A stretch of 50,604 nucleotides of DNA from Acidobacteriota bacterium (GTDB lineage Bacteria; Acidobacteriota; Thermoanaerobaculia; Multivoradales; Multivoraceae). The notes beneath the pieces are model-generated. The model saw nothing but the letters and a program-made list of their open reading frames with translations. It was not told where the DNA came from and did no database searches. Of the stretch, positions 24,592-32,594 are shown one piece after another. Position numbers and translations under genes: made by a program. Numbering within the stretch: position 1 is the stretch's first letter; each line of letters opens with the position of its first letter. Where the stretch lies: positions 1 to 50,604 of the forward strand of contig JAGWAG010000012.1 in NCBI GenBank assembly GCA_021296535.1, given 5' to 3'.

Positions 24592-26049
24592 GTGGTTCGG
24601 GATCCTGGCTCAGGCTTCGAGCATAATCCGGCCTGGCCGAGGGTACTGGAGATATGCCGGGCCACGGCGGCGGGAGGCGGATCCATGCACCTCGTCGGGG
24701 GCTGCGTTCGGGATGCTCTCCTCGGCCGCGAGTTCCACGAGTTCGACCTGGAGGCGTTCCGGCTCACACCGGAGGCATTGCAACGCATGCTGAGGGGTCT
24801 GGGCTTCCAGGTCGACCAGGTGGGACGCGCGTTTTCCGTTGCCAAGCTGCGCGGCCTCCCGATCGATATCGCCCTGCCGCGGCGAGAGCGGAAGGTGGGG
24901 AGGCGTCACCGGGACTTCGTAGTCGACGCGGATCCGAACATGGGAGTGGAGGAGGCGGCCGAGCGCAGGGACTTCACGGTCAACGCGATCTCGTACGACC
25001 CCCTGACCGGACGGGTCGACGACCCCCTGAACGGCCGGGCGGACCTGGAGAGACGGCGGCTTCGTCACGCGTCGCACCGCTTTGCGGAGGACCCGCTGCG
25101 GGTGTTGCGCGGGATGCAGTTCATCGCCCGGCTGGGGCTTGAGTCCGATCCGGAAACCGAGACTCTCTGCTCCCGCATCGACTGGAGGGACCTGAGCATC
25201 GAGCGGGTGTTCGGGGAGTGGCGCAAGATGCTCGTCGACGGCGTCGAGATCGGACGCGGGCTCCGTTTTCTGCAGGCGGTAGGGTGGTTGCCGGCCTACC
25301 CTGAGTTGGAAGCCCTGGTCGCCTGCGAGCAGGATCCGGAATGGCACCCTGAAGGCGACGTCTGGACCCACACCGGGCACGTCCTCGACGCCTTCGCCCG
25401 GGACCGGCTCGATGACGAAAAGGAGGATCTCGTGGTGGGACTTGCCTGCCTGTGCCACGATCTGGGAAAGCCGGCGACCACCCGGTTCGTCGACGGTCGG
25501 GTGCGGTCTCGTGGACACGAGGCCGCGGGCGAGGGGCCGACCCGCACGTTCCTCGCGCGGCTGACGAACCGCCCTCGACTGGTCGACGACGTGGTGCGCC
25601 TGGTCGTCGATCACCTGAAGCCGCGCCAGCTCTACCAGGGCGGTGCGGGCGATGCCGCCGTCCGCCGTCTTGCCCACCGGGTCAAGCGGATCGACCGACT
25701 CGTCCGGGTGGCCCGGGCGGACGCTCTCGGACGGCCCCCCCTCCAGCCTGACGAGTGCCGCGACTGCGACTGGTTGCTGGCGCGCGCGAAGGCGCTGCGG
25801 ATCCGCGACCAGGCGCCGGAGCCGATGGTCCGTGGTCGGGACCTCATCGATCGCGGGATGGCGCCGGGACCGGCGATCGGCGCCATGGTCGATCGCTGCT
25901 ACCAGGCCCAGTTGAACGGCGACATCGGGTCCAGGGGCGAGGCCCTGCGCTACCTCGACCGGATGCTGCGCCGGGAGTCCGCCGGGAAACTGCGGGAGAC
26001 GCGAAACGACCCGACGGCGCGCCAGGCGAACCCGCCGGTAACCCGATGA
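24592..26049 (+). CDS. CCA-adding-enzyme-like tRNA nucleotidyltransferase with HD domain
   Basis: This 485-residue protein begins with a helix (PAWPRVLEICRATAAGG) and the nucleotidyltransferase core LVGGCVRDALLG (34-45). HEFDLEAF follows at 49-56, IDIALPRRERK in the middle, and RRDFTVNAISYDPLTG is the family's RRDFT block. An RNA-binding region and an HD domain (CHDLGKPATTR) follow. Such enzymes add or repair the CCA end of tRNAs. The first Asp of the usual DxD metal pair is Glu 50 here, with Asp 52 kept. GTG 24592 is chosen since the first helix belongs to the fold; it follows TAGAAT by 9 bases. ATG 24685 has a ribosome site but would cut the helix. The stop overlaps the sigma-factor start. 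Confidence 0.8.
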   Translation: MVRDPGSGFEHNPAWPRVLEICRATAAGGGSMHLVGGCVRDALLGREFHEFDLEAFRLTPEALQRMLRGLGFQVDQVGRAFSVAKLRGLPIDIALPRRERKVGRRHRDFVVDADPNMGVEEAAERRDFTVNAISYDPLTGRVDDPLNGRADLERRRLRHASHRFAEDPLRVLRGMQFIARLGLESDPETETLCSRIDWRDLSIERVFGEWRKMLVDGVEIGRGLRFLQAVGWLPAYPELEALVACEQDPEWHPEGDVWTHTGHVLDAFARDRLDDEKEDLVVGLACLCHDLGKPATTRFVDGRVRSRGHEAAGEGPTRTFLARLTNRPRLVDDVVRLVVDHLKPRQLYQGGAGDAAVRRLAHRVKRIDRLVRVARADALGRPPLQPDECRDCDWLLARAKALRIRDQAPEPMVRGRDLIDRGMAPGPAIGAMVDRCYQAQLNGDIGSRGEALRYLDRMLRRESAGKLRETRNDPTARQANPPVTR

Positions 26050-26723
26050 ACGAAACAAGGACCGGAGGCGGGTCGTCCCTGCAACCAGAGGACGATGACT
26101 TGCCAGCACAGAAACCGCGGGGCCAGGAACCGGCCGGTGGAAAAGCCGATGGCCCCGAAGACGGGGAACTCGTTCGGCGCACCGCGGCCGGCGATCAGCA
26201 GGCGTTCGAGAACCTCGTCGTGCGATACGAGGTACCGCTGCGCAAGCTGGTCTACGGCTACGTGCTGGACTGGGAGACCGCGGAGGACGTGGCCCAGGAC
26301 GCCTTTCTGCTTGCCTTCCGGAAACTCGACCGTCTCGACGAGCACGCGGCCTTCAAGAGCTGGCTCTACCGGATCGCGATCAACCGGGCACACGACGAGC
26401 TGCGGCGCAAGTCGCGCTGGAGACGGCGGCTGGACAGCAACGTGGGGGACGAAGCTCTCGCCGAACTGCCGGCGGTGGGCGCCGAATCGGCGGTCGAGGC
26501 ACGGCTGCTGCGGCGTAGCATCGTTAGGGGTTTGGCAAGGTTGCCGAAGGCGCAGCGTTCGGCGGTCGTGTTGAAGGATGTGGTGGGGATGAAGTACGTG
26601 GAGATCGCGGAGCTCCTGGACTGTCCGATCGGAACCGTGCAGATTAGGGTCCATCGGGGCCGGCGCAGTTTGCGGCGTTTGATCGGCGAGGCGGGCTCCA
26701 AGGCGGGAGGAGGTAGACGATGA
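26046..26723 (+). CDS. ECF-type RNA polymerase sigma factor
   Basis: This 225-residue protein has an acidic, low-complexity N-terminal extension of about 40 residues and then sigma region 2 (GDQQAFENLVVRYEVPLRKLVY.. AEDVAQDAFLLAFRKLDRLD..FKSWLYRIAINRAHDELRR). Region 4 follows (RLPKAQRSAVVLKDVVGMKYVEIAELLDCPIGTVQIRVHRGRRSLRRLI). It lacks regions 1 and 3, as ECF factors do. The ATG at 26046 overlaps the stop of the upstream gene. The next gene looks like its membrane-bound anti-sigma factor. Downstream efflux genes are the likely regulon, an inference from position. Confidence 0.93.
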   Translation: MNETRTGGGSSLQPEDDDLPAQKPRGQEPAGGKADGPEDGELVRRTAAGDQQAFENLVVRYEVPLRKLVYGYVLDWETAEDVAQDAFLLAFRKLDRLDEHAAFKSWLYRIAINRAHDELRRKSRWRRRLDSNVGDEALAELPAVGAESAVEARLLRRSIVRGLARLPKAQRSAVVLKDVVGMKYVEIAELLDCPIGTVQIRVHRGRRSLRRLIGEAGSKAGGGRR

Positions 26724-27172
26724 GGGAGGTTGAGAGGGCAGGACGACCTGTCGAATCCGGTGCAGACCTGGACTCCTTGTTCGAAGGACTGCGGGAAGAG
26801 TGTGCGAGGCCGCCGGCGGCGCCGGGCTTTCTGGCCGGTTTTCGCGCTCGCCGCGACACCGAGAGCGCTTCCGCAGGAAGCGGCAGAGAAGGGCTCGAGC
26901 GGAACGATCAGGCCGCGCCATGGCGGTTGCTGGCCCTGCGCCTGGCGCCGGCCGGAGCACTGGCAGCCATTGTCGCGATGGCCATGACGCTGGGCATGGG
27001 GAATTCTTCAACCGCGCCGGAAGCCGCGGTTGAGGCGCCTGACCTCGTGGAGTATCCGGATCCCTTCGCGGCCGGGATGGAAGAGGCCGGCGTGGCAAGC
27101 GTGGGAATGAGCGACGACGAGGCCGGCTATGAACTCGTGGCCGTGCTCTACGACCCGCTGGGGACACGGTGA
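26720..27172 (+). CDS. Putative membrane anti-sigma factor
   Basis: This 150-residue protein has no strong family motif that I recognise. The N-terminal 70 residues are polar and charged (LDSLFEGLREECARPPAAPGF), resembling a cytoplasmic anti-sigma domain. One membrane helix follows (about 73-93, RLAPAGALAAIVAMAMTLG), then an acidic extracytoplasmic tail of about 55 residues. No zinc-binding HxxxCxxC motif is visible. Its start overlaps the ECF sigma-factor stop by four bases (ATGA), the usual arrangement for a sigma/anti-sigma pair. The role is inferred from context and topology only. Confidence 0.6.
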   Translation: MREVERAGRPVESGADLDSLFEGLREECARPPAAPGFLAGFRARRDTESASAGSGREGLERNDQAAPWRLLALRLAPAGALAAIVAMAMTLGMGNSSTAPEAAVEAPDLVEYPDPFAAGMEEAGVASVGMSDDEAGYELVAVLYDPLGTR

Positions 27173-27735
27173 TGGCGAACGGACCCACGCGACTGTGGAT
27201 GGGGCTGGCTCTGGGCTCGGTGCTGATCGTAGGACTGAGCGCCGGCCTGCTGGCGGACCGGCTCCTGGCTGAGCGCCAGGTAGTTGATGTCGAGCAGGCG
27301 GCTCCGGAGAAGACCAGAGACGCCCACCCACCGACGTTCCACTTCGATTGTCCCGACTCGGAAGCGACTCCCGCCGCGACGACCCGGAACGCCGATTCGC
27401 AGGAGCATCTGGACGCGGCTCGTTCCGAGGAATTCCGGAAGCACCGATCGAGGACGACCCGTCGCATGGCGCGGCGTCTGGATCTCGAAGCTGAGCAGGT
27501 CGAGGCGCTCGAAGCGATCGTCGAACAGGCGATGTTGAGGGGGCTCCGGTACTGGAGCGGCGCGCGCGACGAGTTCTGCTCCATGCAGCGTGAGTTCCAC
27601 AGGCAGGTGAGCGAGTTGCTCAGCCCCGATCAGGCCGTTCGCTTCGACGAGATGCGGCTCGAGTTGACGGAACGGGGCCGGCGCCACCGGGGTCGGAACG
27701 ACGGCGATCACCGTGAGTCGGGAGAGTGCCACTGA
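27172..27735 (+). CDS. CpxP/Spy-like or heavy-metal-sensor-like periplasmic protein
   Basis: This 187-residue protein has one N-terminal membrane helix (MANGPTRLWMGLALGSVLIVGL). A variable linker with a single HFDC segment follows, then a helical domain. The helices read RTTRRMARRLDLEAEQVEALEAIVEQ, an MQREFHRQVSELLSPDQAVRFDEMRLEL block and a histidine/arginine-rich tail. A helix with L.P.Q followed by basic residues is typical of CpxP/Spy chaperones and CnrR/ZraP-type periplasmic sensors, which sense envelope stress or metals. The ATG at 27172 overlaps the upstream stop; GTG at 27169 would add one residue. It sits between the sigma/anti-sigma pair and the RND pump, consistent with a sensor that controls the pump. 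Confidence 0.65.
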   Translation: MANGPTRLWMGLALGSVLIVGLSAGLLADRLLAERQVVDVEQAAPEKTRDAHPPTFHFDCPDSEATPAATTRNADSQEHLDAARSEEFRKHRSRTTRRMARRLDLEAEQVEALEAIVEQAMLRGLRYWSGARDEFCSMQREFHRQVSELLSPDQAVRFDEMRLELTERGRRHRGRNDGDHRESGECH

Positions 27736-30700
27736 TGACAACGGAGGAACACGTGGACGCGCGGACAGGTTCGTCCCAGAATCCGGAGCGGCCGGAGTCG
27801 TCTCCGCCGGAGGTCGAGGCGCACCGCCACGTCCACCCGCTCATCCGCTTCGCGGTAGAGCGCAGGGTGACGATGTTCATGGCGACCCTGGGCGTGCTGG
27901 TGCTCGGCTGGCTGTCCCTTACCCGGCTGCCGCTGGAGTTCCTGCCCCTTTTCCAGTCGTCCAACATCTCGGTCCGGGTGCCCTACCAGTCGTCCTCTCC
28001 GGAGGAGGTCGCACGGTCGATCGTCTGGCCCCTCGAAGACAGCCTGGGGACGATCAACGGCGTCCGGCTGCTTCGCTCACGGGCCAGCGGCAACTCGGCC
28101 TCGGTCGACATCGAGTTCCAGGACGGGACGGACATGGAACTGGCGGCCGTCGACGTCCGCGACCGGATCGACCGCGTGCGCAACGAACTGCCCAGCGACG
28201 TGGAGCAGGTCTACGTCCGCCGTTTCGAGAGCACCGACATTCCGGTTCTCCGCAGCAGTCTCAGCGCGACCTGGACGCAGGACGAGCTGAACGACTTCGT
28301 GGAGGACGTACTCCTGCCGCGGATCGAGCGGCTGGAGGGCGTGGCGCAGGCTGAAGTCTGGGGCATGCTGAGCCGGGAACTGCGGATCGAGTTGCTGCCC
28401 GACCGCATGGCAGCGCACGGTGTGGACATTCGTGAGCTACGCCAGGTCCTTCAGAGCAACCACGTCAACGTGTCGGGCGGGTACCTGCGCGAGGGGAGCC
28501 GCCGCCTGCTGGTGCGGACCGTCGGCGAGTTCCGAACGCCCGACGAGATCCGGCGCCTGCCGATCCGCGGCGATGGCCTGCGGGTGGCCGATATCGCCGA
28601 CGTGAAGTTCGGCTATCCGGACAAGTACGAGTACAGCTTCCTCAATGGGACCGAGGCGATCAGTCTGAGCGTGAACAAGGCCTCCGACGCGAATCTGCTG
28701 GATGTCGTCAACCGGGTCAAGGAGGAGTTGGAGGCGATCCGGCAGACGCCCGAGGGCGAAGGCCTCGAGTTCCGCCACTTCCACGACACCTCGGTCGACG
28801 TGCGCCAGGGGCTGACGGAGCTGGGCCGTAGCGGCCTCATTGGCGGCGGTCTGGCGATCGTCTTCATGTTCCTCTTCCTTAGGAAGTTCCGGACCACGCT
28901 GTTGGTGGCCCTTGCGGTTCCGCTCTCCCTGGTCATGACCTTCGTCATGATGTACCTCGGCCGGCAGGCCGGAGTCACCGAGATCACGCTGAACGTGATG
29001 AGCCTGATGGGGCTGATGCTCGCGATCGGGATGCTCCTCGACAACTCGATCGTGGTCATCGAGTCGATCTTCCGTCACCGTCAGGAACTCGGCGCCAGTG
29101 CGAAGGAAGCCGCCCTGCGCGGCGCCAGCGACGTCGCGATGCCGATCATCTGCTCGACGATGACCACGATGTGCGTGTTCGTGCCGCTCATCTTCTTCGG
29201 CAGCGGCGGCGGCGGGCCAGGCAGCTTCTCGCGCTTCATGGGCGACATCGGCACGACCGTGTGCGTGGTCATGCTCGGGTCCCTGGTCATCTCCCTGACC
29301 GTGGTGCCCATGATCGCGGCGATCCTGCTCAAGTCGGAGAGCAAGCGCCGGTTCAAGCTCCTCGACCGGATCAGCGAGTGGTACGGGGCGACGCTGGGCT
29401 TCACCCTGCGCCACCGCTTCGTGTTCACGGTGGTGATCGGCACGCTGCTCTACGGTTCCTGGGAGCTGTACAACAGCATCGAGCGGAGTTTCAACCAGCC
29501 GTCCCAGGGCAGGGCGCTGACCATCTTCGTCGACACGCCGCGGCAGATGGGAATGGACGATCGCCTCGCCCTTTACGACGAGGTCTACACGCTGCTCGAT
29601 TCCAGGCGCGACGAGTGGGAAATCGCCGACATCGCCCACGAGGTGCGCCGGGGCGGCGGCCGCAGCCGGGGATACGGCGGCGGCAACCGCTTCGAGGTCT
29701 ATCTCAAGCCGGAGGAGGTCTCGGAGCTTTCCACGGACGAGGTCACGGAGCTCATCCGGGAGGCGATGCCGCAGCGGGTGGGCGTGCTGTTCAAACTCGC
29801 CCGCACCGAGTTCGGGCCGCCGGGTTCGGGGAGATCCGGAATCGAGGTGGAACTGATCGGCGACGACATGGGCACACTCGAGCTCCTGGTGCCGCGAATC
29901 ACCCAACGGCTGCGCCAGATTCCCATCGTCGGCGATATCGACAACTCGTTCGAGAGCGGCGACGACGAGATCCGGGTGTCGGTGAACCGCGAGCGGGCGC
30001 TCCAGGGCGGCCTGTCGAGTCAGGCGGTGGCGATGACGGTCAACGGAGCGCTGTCAAGCCGTTCGCTGGCGTACTTCAAGACCGCGGAGCGCGAGATCGG
30101 CATGGTCATGCAGTACCGCGAGGAGGACCGCGAGACGCTCGATCAGTTGCGGAAGATGCCGGTCCTCGTGTCGGACCCGAACGGCGAGTCGGGAGGGGTC
30201 ACCCTGCCGATATCGAGCCTGGCCTCGTTCCAGGTCCAGAGCGGCCCGTCCGAGGTCGAGCGTGAGAATCGCCGCGCCAAGGTGGAGATTGACGCGACGG
30301 CCGCTGGCGGTGTCCCGGGCTTCATGCTGCGGCGGCCGGTCCAGATGGCTCTTGCCGACGTGCCGCTGCCGCCGGGCTACGAGTGGTCGCTCGGCAGGAG
30401 GTTCATGGAGGCCGAGGAGGACGCATCGCGCGCCGTCCTGGCGATGATCCTCGCCGTCGTGCTGATCTACATGATCATGGCGGCCCTGTTCGAGGACTTC
30501 CTCCAGCCCTTCACGATCATGCTGTCGATTCCCTTCGCCTTCATCGGTGTCGGCCTGATCATGTACCTCGCCGGCCAGCCGAGGGACGACTCGTCGAACA
30601 TGGGGCTTCTCATCCTGGCCGGAATCGTGGTGAACAACGCGATCGTCCTGATCGACCACATCAATCGACTGCGCCGCGAGGGCCTCTCCCGCTACGACGC

Positions 30701-30998
30701 GATCGTCCTGGGCGGCAAGCACCGGTTGCGGCCGATCCTGATGACGGCGGTCACGACGATCCTGGGCCTGTCGCCCATGGTCGCGCCGTTCTTCCTGCCC
30801 GAAGTGTTCGGGCAGCCCGAGGGTCGGGCGGCCTTCTGGGCGCCGGTGGGTCTCGTGATTCTGGGCGGTCTGACCACCTCGACCTTCCTGACTTTGCTCG
30901 TGATTCCGACGGTCTATTCCCTGGTCGATGACGTGAAGCTCTTCGTCCAGCGGGTTGTGCGAGCGGCAGTCGCCGTTCCGCGGAGAAAGATGGCATGA
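27735..30998 (+). CDS. RND efflux permease (first of two)
   Basis: This 1087-residue protein has the 12-helix, two-loop RND plan. It has a cytoplasmic N terminus of about 45 polar residues, then helix 1 (MFMATLGVLVLGWLSLTRLPLE). The first periplasmic loop starts SSNISVRVPYQSSSPEEVARSI. Helices 2-6 carry GMLLDNSIVVIESIF, and after the second loop helices 7-12 carry GLLILAGIVVNNAIVLIDHINRLR. In the helix 4 proton-relay motif the first Asp is kept (436) and the second is Asn (437), as in many multidrug-type relatives outside the AcrB group. The ATG overlaps the upstream stop; GTG 27726 is an alternative. It is paired with the adaptor that follows (ATGA). Confidence 0.92.
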   Translation: MTTEEHVDARTGSSQNPERPESSPPEVEAHRHVHPLIRFAVERRVTMFMATLGVLVLGWLSLTRLPLEFLPLFQSSNISVRVPYQSSSPEEVARSIVWPLEDSLGTINGVRLLRSRASGNSASVDIEFQDGTDMELAAVDVRDRIDRVRNELPSDVEQVYVRRFESTDIPVLRSSLSATWTQDELNDFVEDVLLPRIERLEGVAQAEVWGMLSRELRIELLPDRMAAHGVDIRELRQVLQSNHVNVSGGYLREGSRRLLVRTVGEFRTPDEIRRLPIRGDGLRVADIADVKFGYPDKYEYSFLNGTEAISLSVNKASDANLLDVVNRVKEELEAIRQTPEGEGLEFRHFHDTSVDVRQGLTELGRSGLIGGGLAIVFMFLFLRKFRTTLLVALAVPLSLVMTFVMMYLGRQAGVTEITLNVMSLMGLMLAIGMLLDNSIVVIESIFRHRQELGASAKEAALRGASDVAMPIICSTMTTMCVFVPLIFFGSGGGGPGSFSRFMGDIGTTVCVVMLGSLVISLTVVPMIAAILLKSESKRRFKLLDRISEWYGATLGFTLRHRFVFTVVIGTLLYGSWELYNSIERSFNQPSQGRALTIFVDTPRQMGMDDRLALYDEVYTLLDSRRDEWEIADIAHEVRRGGGRSRGYGGGNRFEVYLKPEEVSELSTDEVTELIREAMPQRVGVLFKLARTEFGPPGSGRSGIEVELIGDDMGTLELLVPRITQRLRQIPIVGDIDNSFESGDDEIRVSVNRERALQGGLSSQAVAMTVNGALSSRSLAYFKTAEREIGMVMQYREEDRETLDQLRKMPVLVSDPNGESGGVTLPISSLASFQVQSGPSEVERENRRAKVEIDATAAGGVPGFMLRRPVQMALADVPLPPGYEWSLGRRFMEAEEDASRAVLAMILAVVLIYMIMAALFEDFLQPFTIMLSIPFAFIGVGLIMYLAGQPRDDSSNMGLLILAGIVVNNAIVLIDHINRLRREGLSRYDAIVLGGKHRLRPILMTAVTTILGLSPMVAPFFLPEVFGQPEGRAAFWAPVGLVILGGLTTSTFLTLLVIPTVYSLVDDVKLFVQRVVRAAVAVPRRKMA

Positions 30999-32560
30999 AA
31001 CGAGAACGACTCGTGGGCGCGGGCCGCCAGGCTGGCGCCGTCCTGTTGATCGCGGCACTAGGTGTCGCCGGCATCGGCTGCGGGCAGTCGAACGCCGAAC
31101 CCAGCGGCGAGAACCCCCGCGCCGGGCAAGGCGGGCCGGGCGGCGGCCGGCCGGGCGGCGGTCCCGGAGGCCGTGGCGGCGGTCCTCCCGGGGGCTTTCC
31201 GGGTGGCATGCCGGGTTTCGGCGCTCCCGCTTCCGTGATTCCGGTCAGGGTAACGAGCGTCATTCGCCGCGACATCGCGGACTACCTGGAAACGAACGGT
31301 TCGCTCGAAGCCGAGAACGAGGTCGACATCGTGGCCCGGACGGACGGCCCTATCGTCGAACTGAACGTGGAGGAGGGTGACTTCGTCCGCGCCGGCCAGG
31401 TGCTGGCGCGCATCGACGCGGCGGAGATCGAGGCCCAGCTCGGGATCGCCCGCGTCAACCTGGCCGAGGCGGAACTGGTGTGGAACCGGGCCCAGTCGTC
31501 CTACCGCGAGGAGGTGATCAGCCAGGAGGCGTACGACCTCGCGAAATCGAACTTCGACGCCGCCGCCGCCCAGATCGTGGGCACCGAGATCCTCCTGGAT
31601 TACACCGTGATTCGAGCACCCTTCGACGGCCTGATCATCGAGAGGGTGATCAAGAATGCCGAGCACGTCTCGAACAACGCGAGGCTGTTCCGGATCTCCG
31701 ATTTCGATCCGCTGCTCTGTCCGATCCAGCTTCCCGAGAAGGATCTGCCGCGGCTCGAGCTCGGTCAAACCGCGTACCTCACGGTCGAGGCGTATCCCGG
31801 GGTGCGCTTTCCGGCCCGCGTGCTGCGGATCAGCCCGGTCGTCGATCCGGCGACGGGTACGGTCAAGGTCACTCTGGAAGTGCAGGCCCAGGGGCGCCTG
31901 CGTCCCGGAATGTTCGCCAGCGTATTCGTCGAGACGGATATCCACGAGAACGCGCTCGTCGTGCCGAAGCAGGCTCTGGTCCTGGAGAGCACGTCCGACA
32001 CCGTGTACGTGGCGATGGACGACGGGGAAGGCGGCACCGTCGCCCGGCGTCGTTCACTCGAACTCGGCTACGAGGAGAGCGACAGCCTGGAGGTGCTCTC
32101 CGGCCTGAGCGAGGGGGAGGACGTCGTGATCGTCGGTCAGGACAGCCTTTCCGACCAGACGCCGGTGACGATCGACGAACGAGAGGGACCGGCGGCGGGG
32201 CCCACGACGTTCACTTCATTGCCGGCCCCGGGCGCCGGGAGCCCCGCCCGGGTCGCCAACGCTCAAGCAGCGCCGGCTGCCGGCGGCGCGACAACCGCCG
32301 AGCAGGCCGCGCCGCAGGCCCGCCCGCCGGGCGGTCCCGGGGCCCTACGCGGCGGCCCTCCGGGCGGATTCGATCCGAGTCAACTGACGCCGGAACGGAT
32401 CGAGATGATGAAGGCCCGCATGAAGGAACGGGGCATGAGCGAGGAACAGATCGACCAGATGATCGAGCGGATCCGGAGCGGGCAGGGGCCGCCGGGAGGA
32501 CCGCCAGGCGAGCAGCAGGGTGGACCGCCAAGTCGGCCGCAGAATCGGCCGCAAGGTTGA
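30995..32560 (+). CDS. RND efflux adaptor (HlyD/MFP family), lipoprotein with low-complexity extensions
   Basis: This 521-residue membrane-fusion protein starts with a lipoprotein-type signal peptide ending GVAGIGC (Cys 30). A Gly/Pro-rich stretch follows (about 44-75, GGRPGGGPGGRGGGPPGG). The core has the barrel-sandwich hybrid halves NEVDIVARTDGPIVELNVEEGD and LLDYTVIRAPFDGLI, a short helical hairpin between them, and a beta-barrel domain with VDPATGTVKVTLEV. The last 150 residues are alanine/proline/glycine-rich. They contain one helix-forming segment LTPERIEMMKARMKERG plus MSEEQIDQMIERI that resembles CpxP/Spy helices. No TolC-type gene is in the window. It would connect the RND pumps on either side to an outer-membrane channel encoded elsewhere. 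Confidence 0.9.
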   Translation: MKRERLVGAGRQAGAVLLIAALGVAGIGCGQSNAEPSGENPRAGQGGPGGGRPGGGPGGRGGGPPGGFPGGMPGFGAPASVIPVRVTSVIRRDIADYLETNGSLEAENEVDIVARTDGPIVELNVEEGDFVRAGQVLARIDAAEIEAQLGIARVNLAEAELVWNRAQSSYREEVISQEAYDLAKSNFDAAAAQIVGTEILLDYTVIRAPFDGLIIERVIKNAEHVSNNARLFRISDFDPLLCPIQLPEKDLPRLELGQTAYLTVEAYPGVRFPARVLRISPVVDPATGTVKVTLEVQAQGRLRPGMFASVFVETDIHENALVVPKQALVLESTSDTVYVAMDDGEGGTVARRRSLELGYEESDSLEVLSGLSEGEDVVIVGQDSLSDQTPVTIDEREGPAAGPTTFTSLPAPGAGSPARVANAQAAPAAGGATTAEQAAPQARPPGGPGALRGGPPGGFDPSQLTPERIEMMKARMKERGMSEEQIDQMIERIRSGQGPPGGPPGEQQGGPPSRPQNRPQG

Positions 32561-32594
32561 TCCGACTCCGGAGTTCCTGACCAGGTAACACAAC

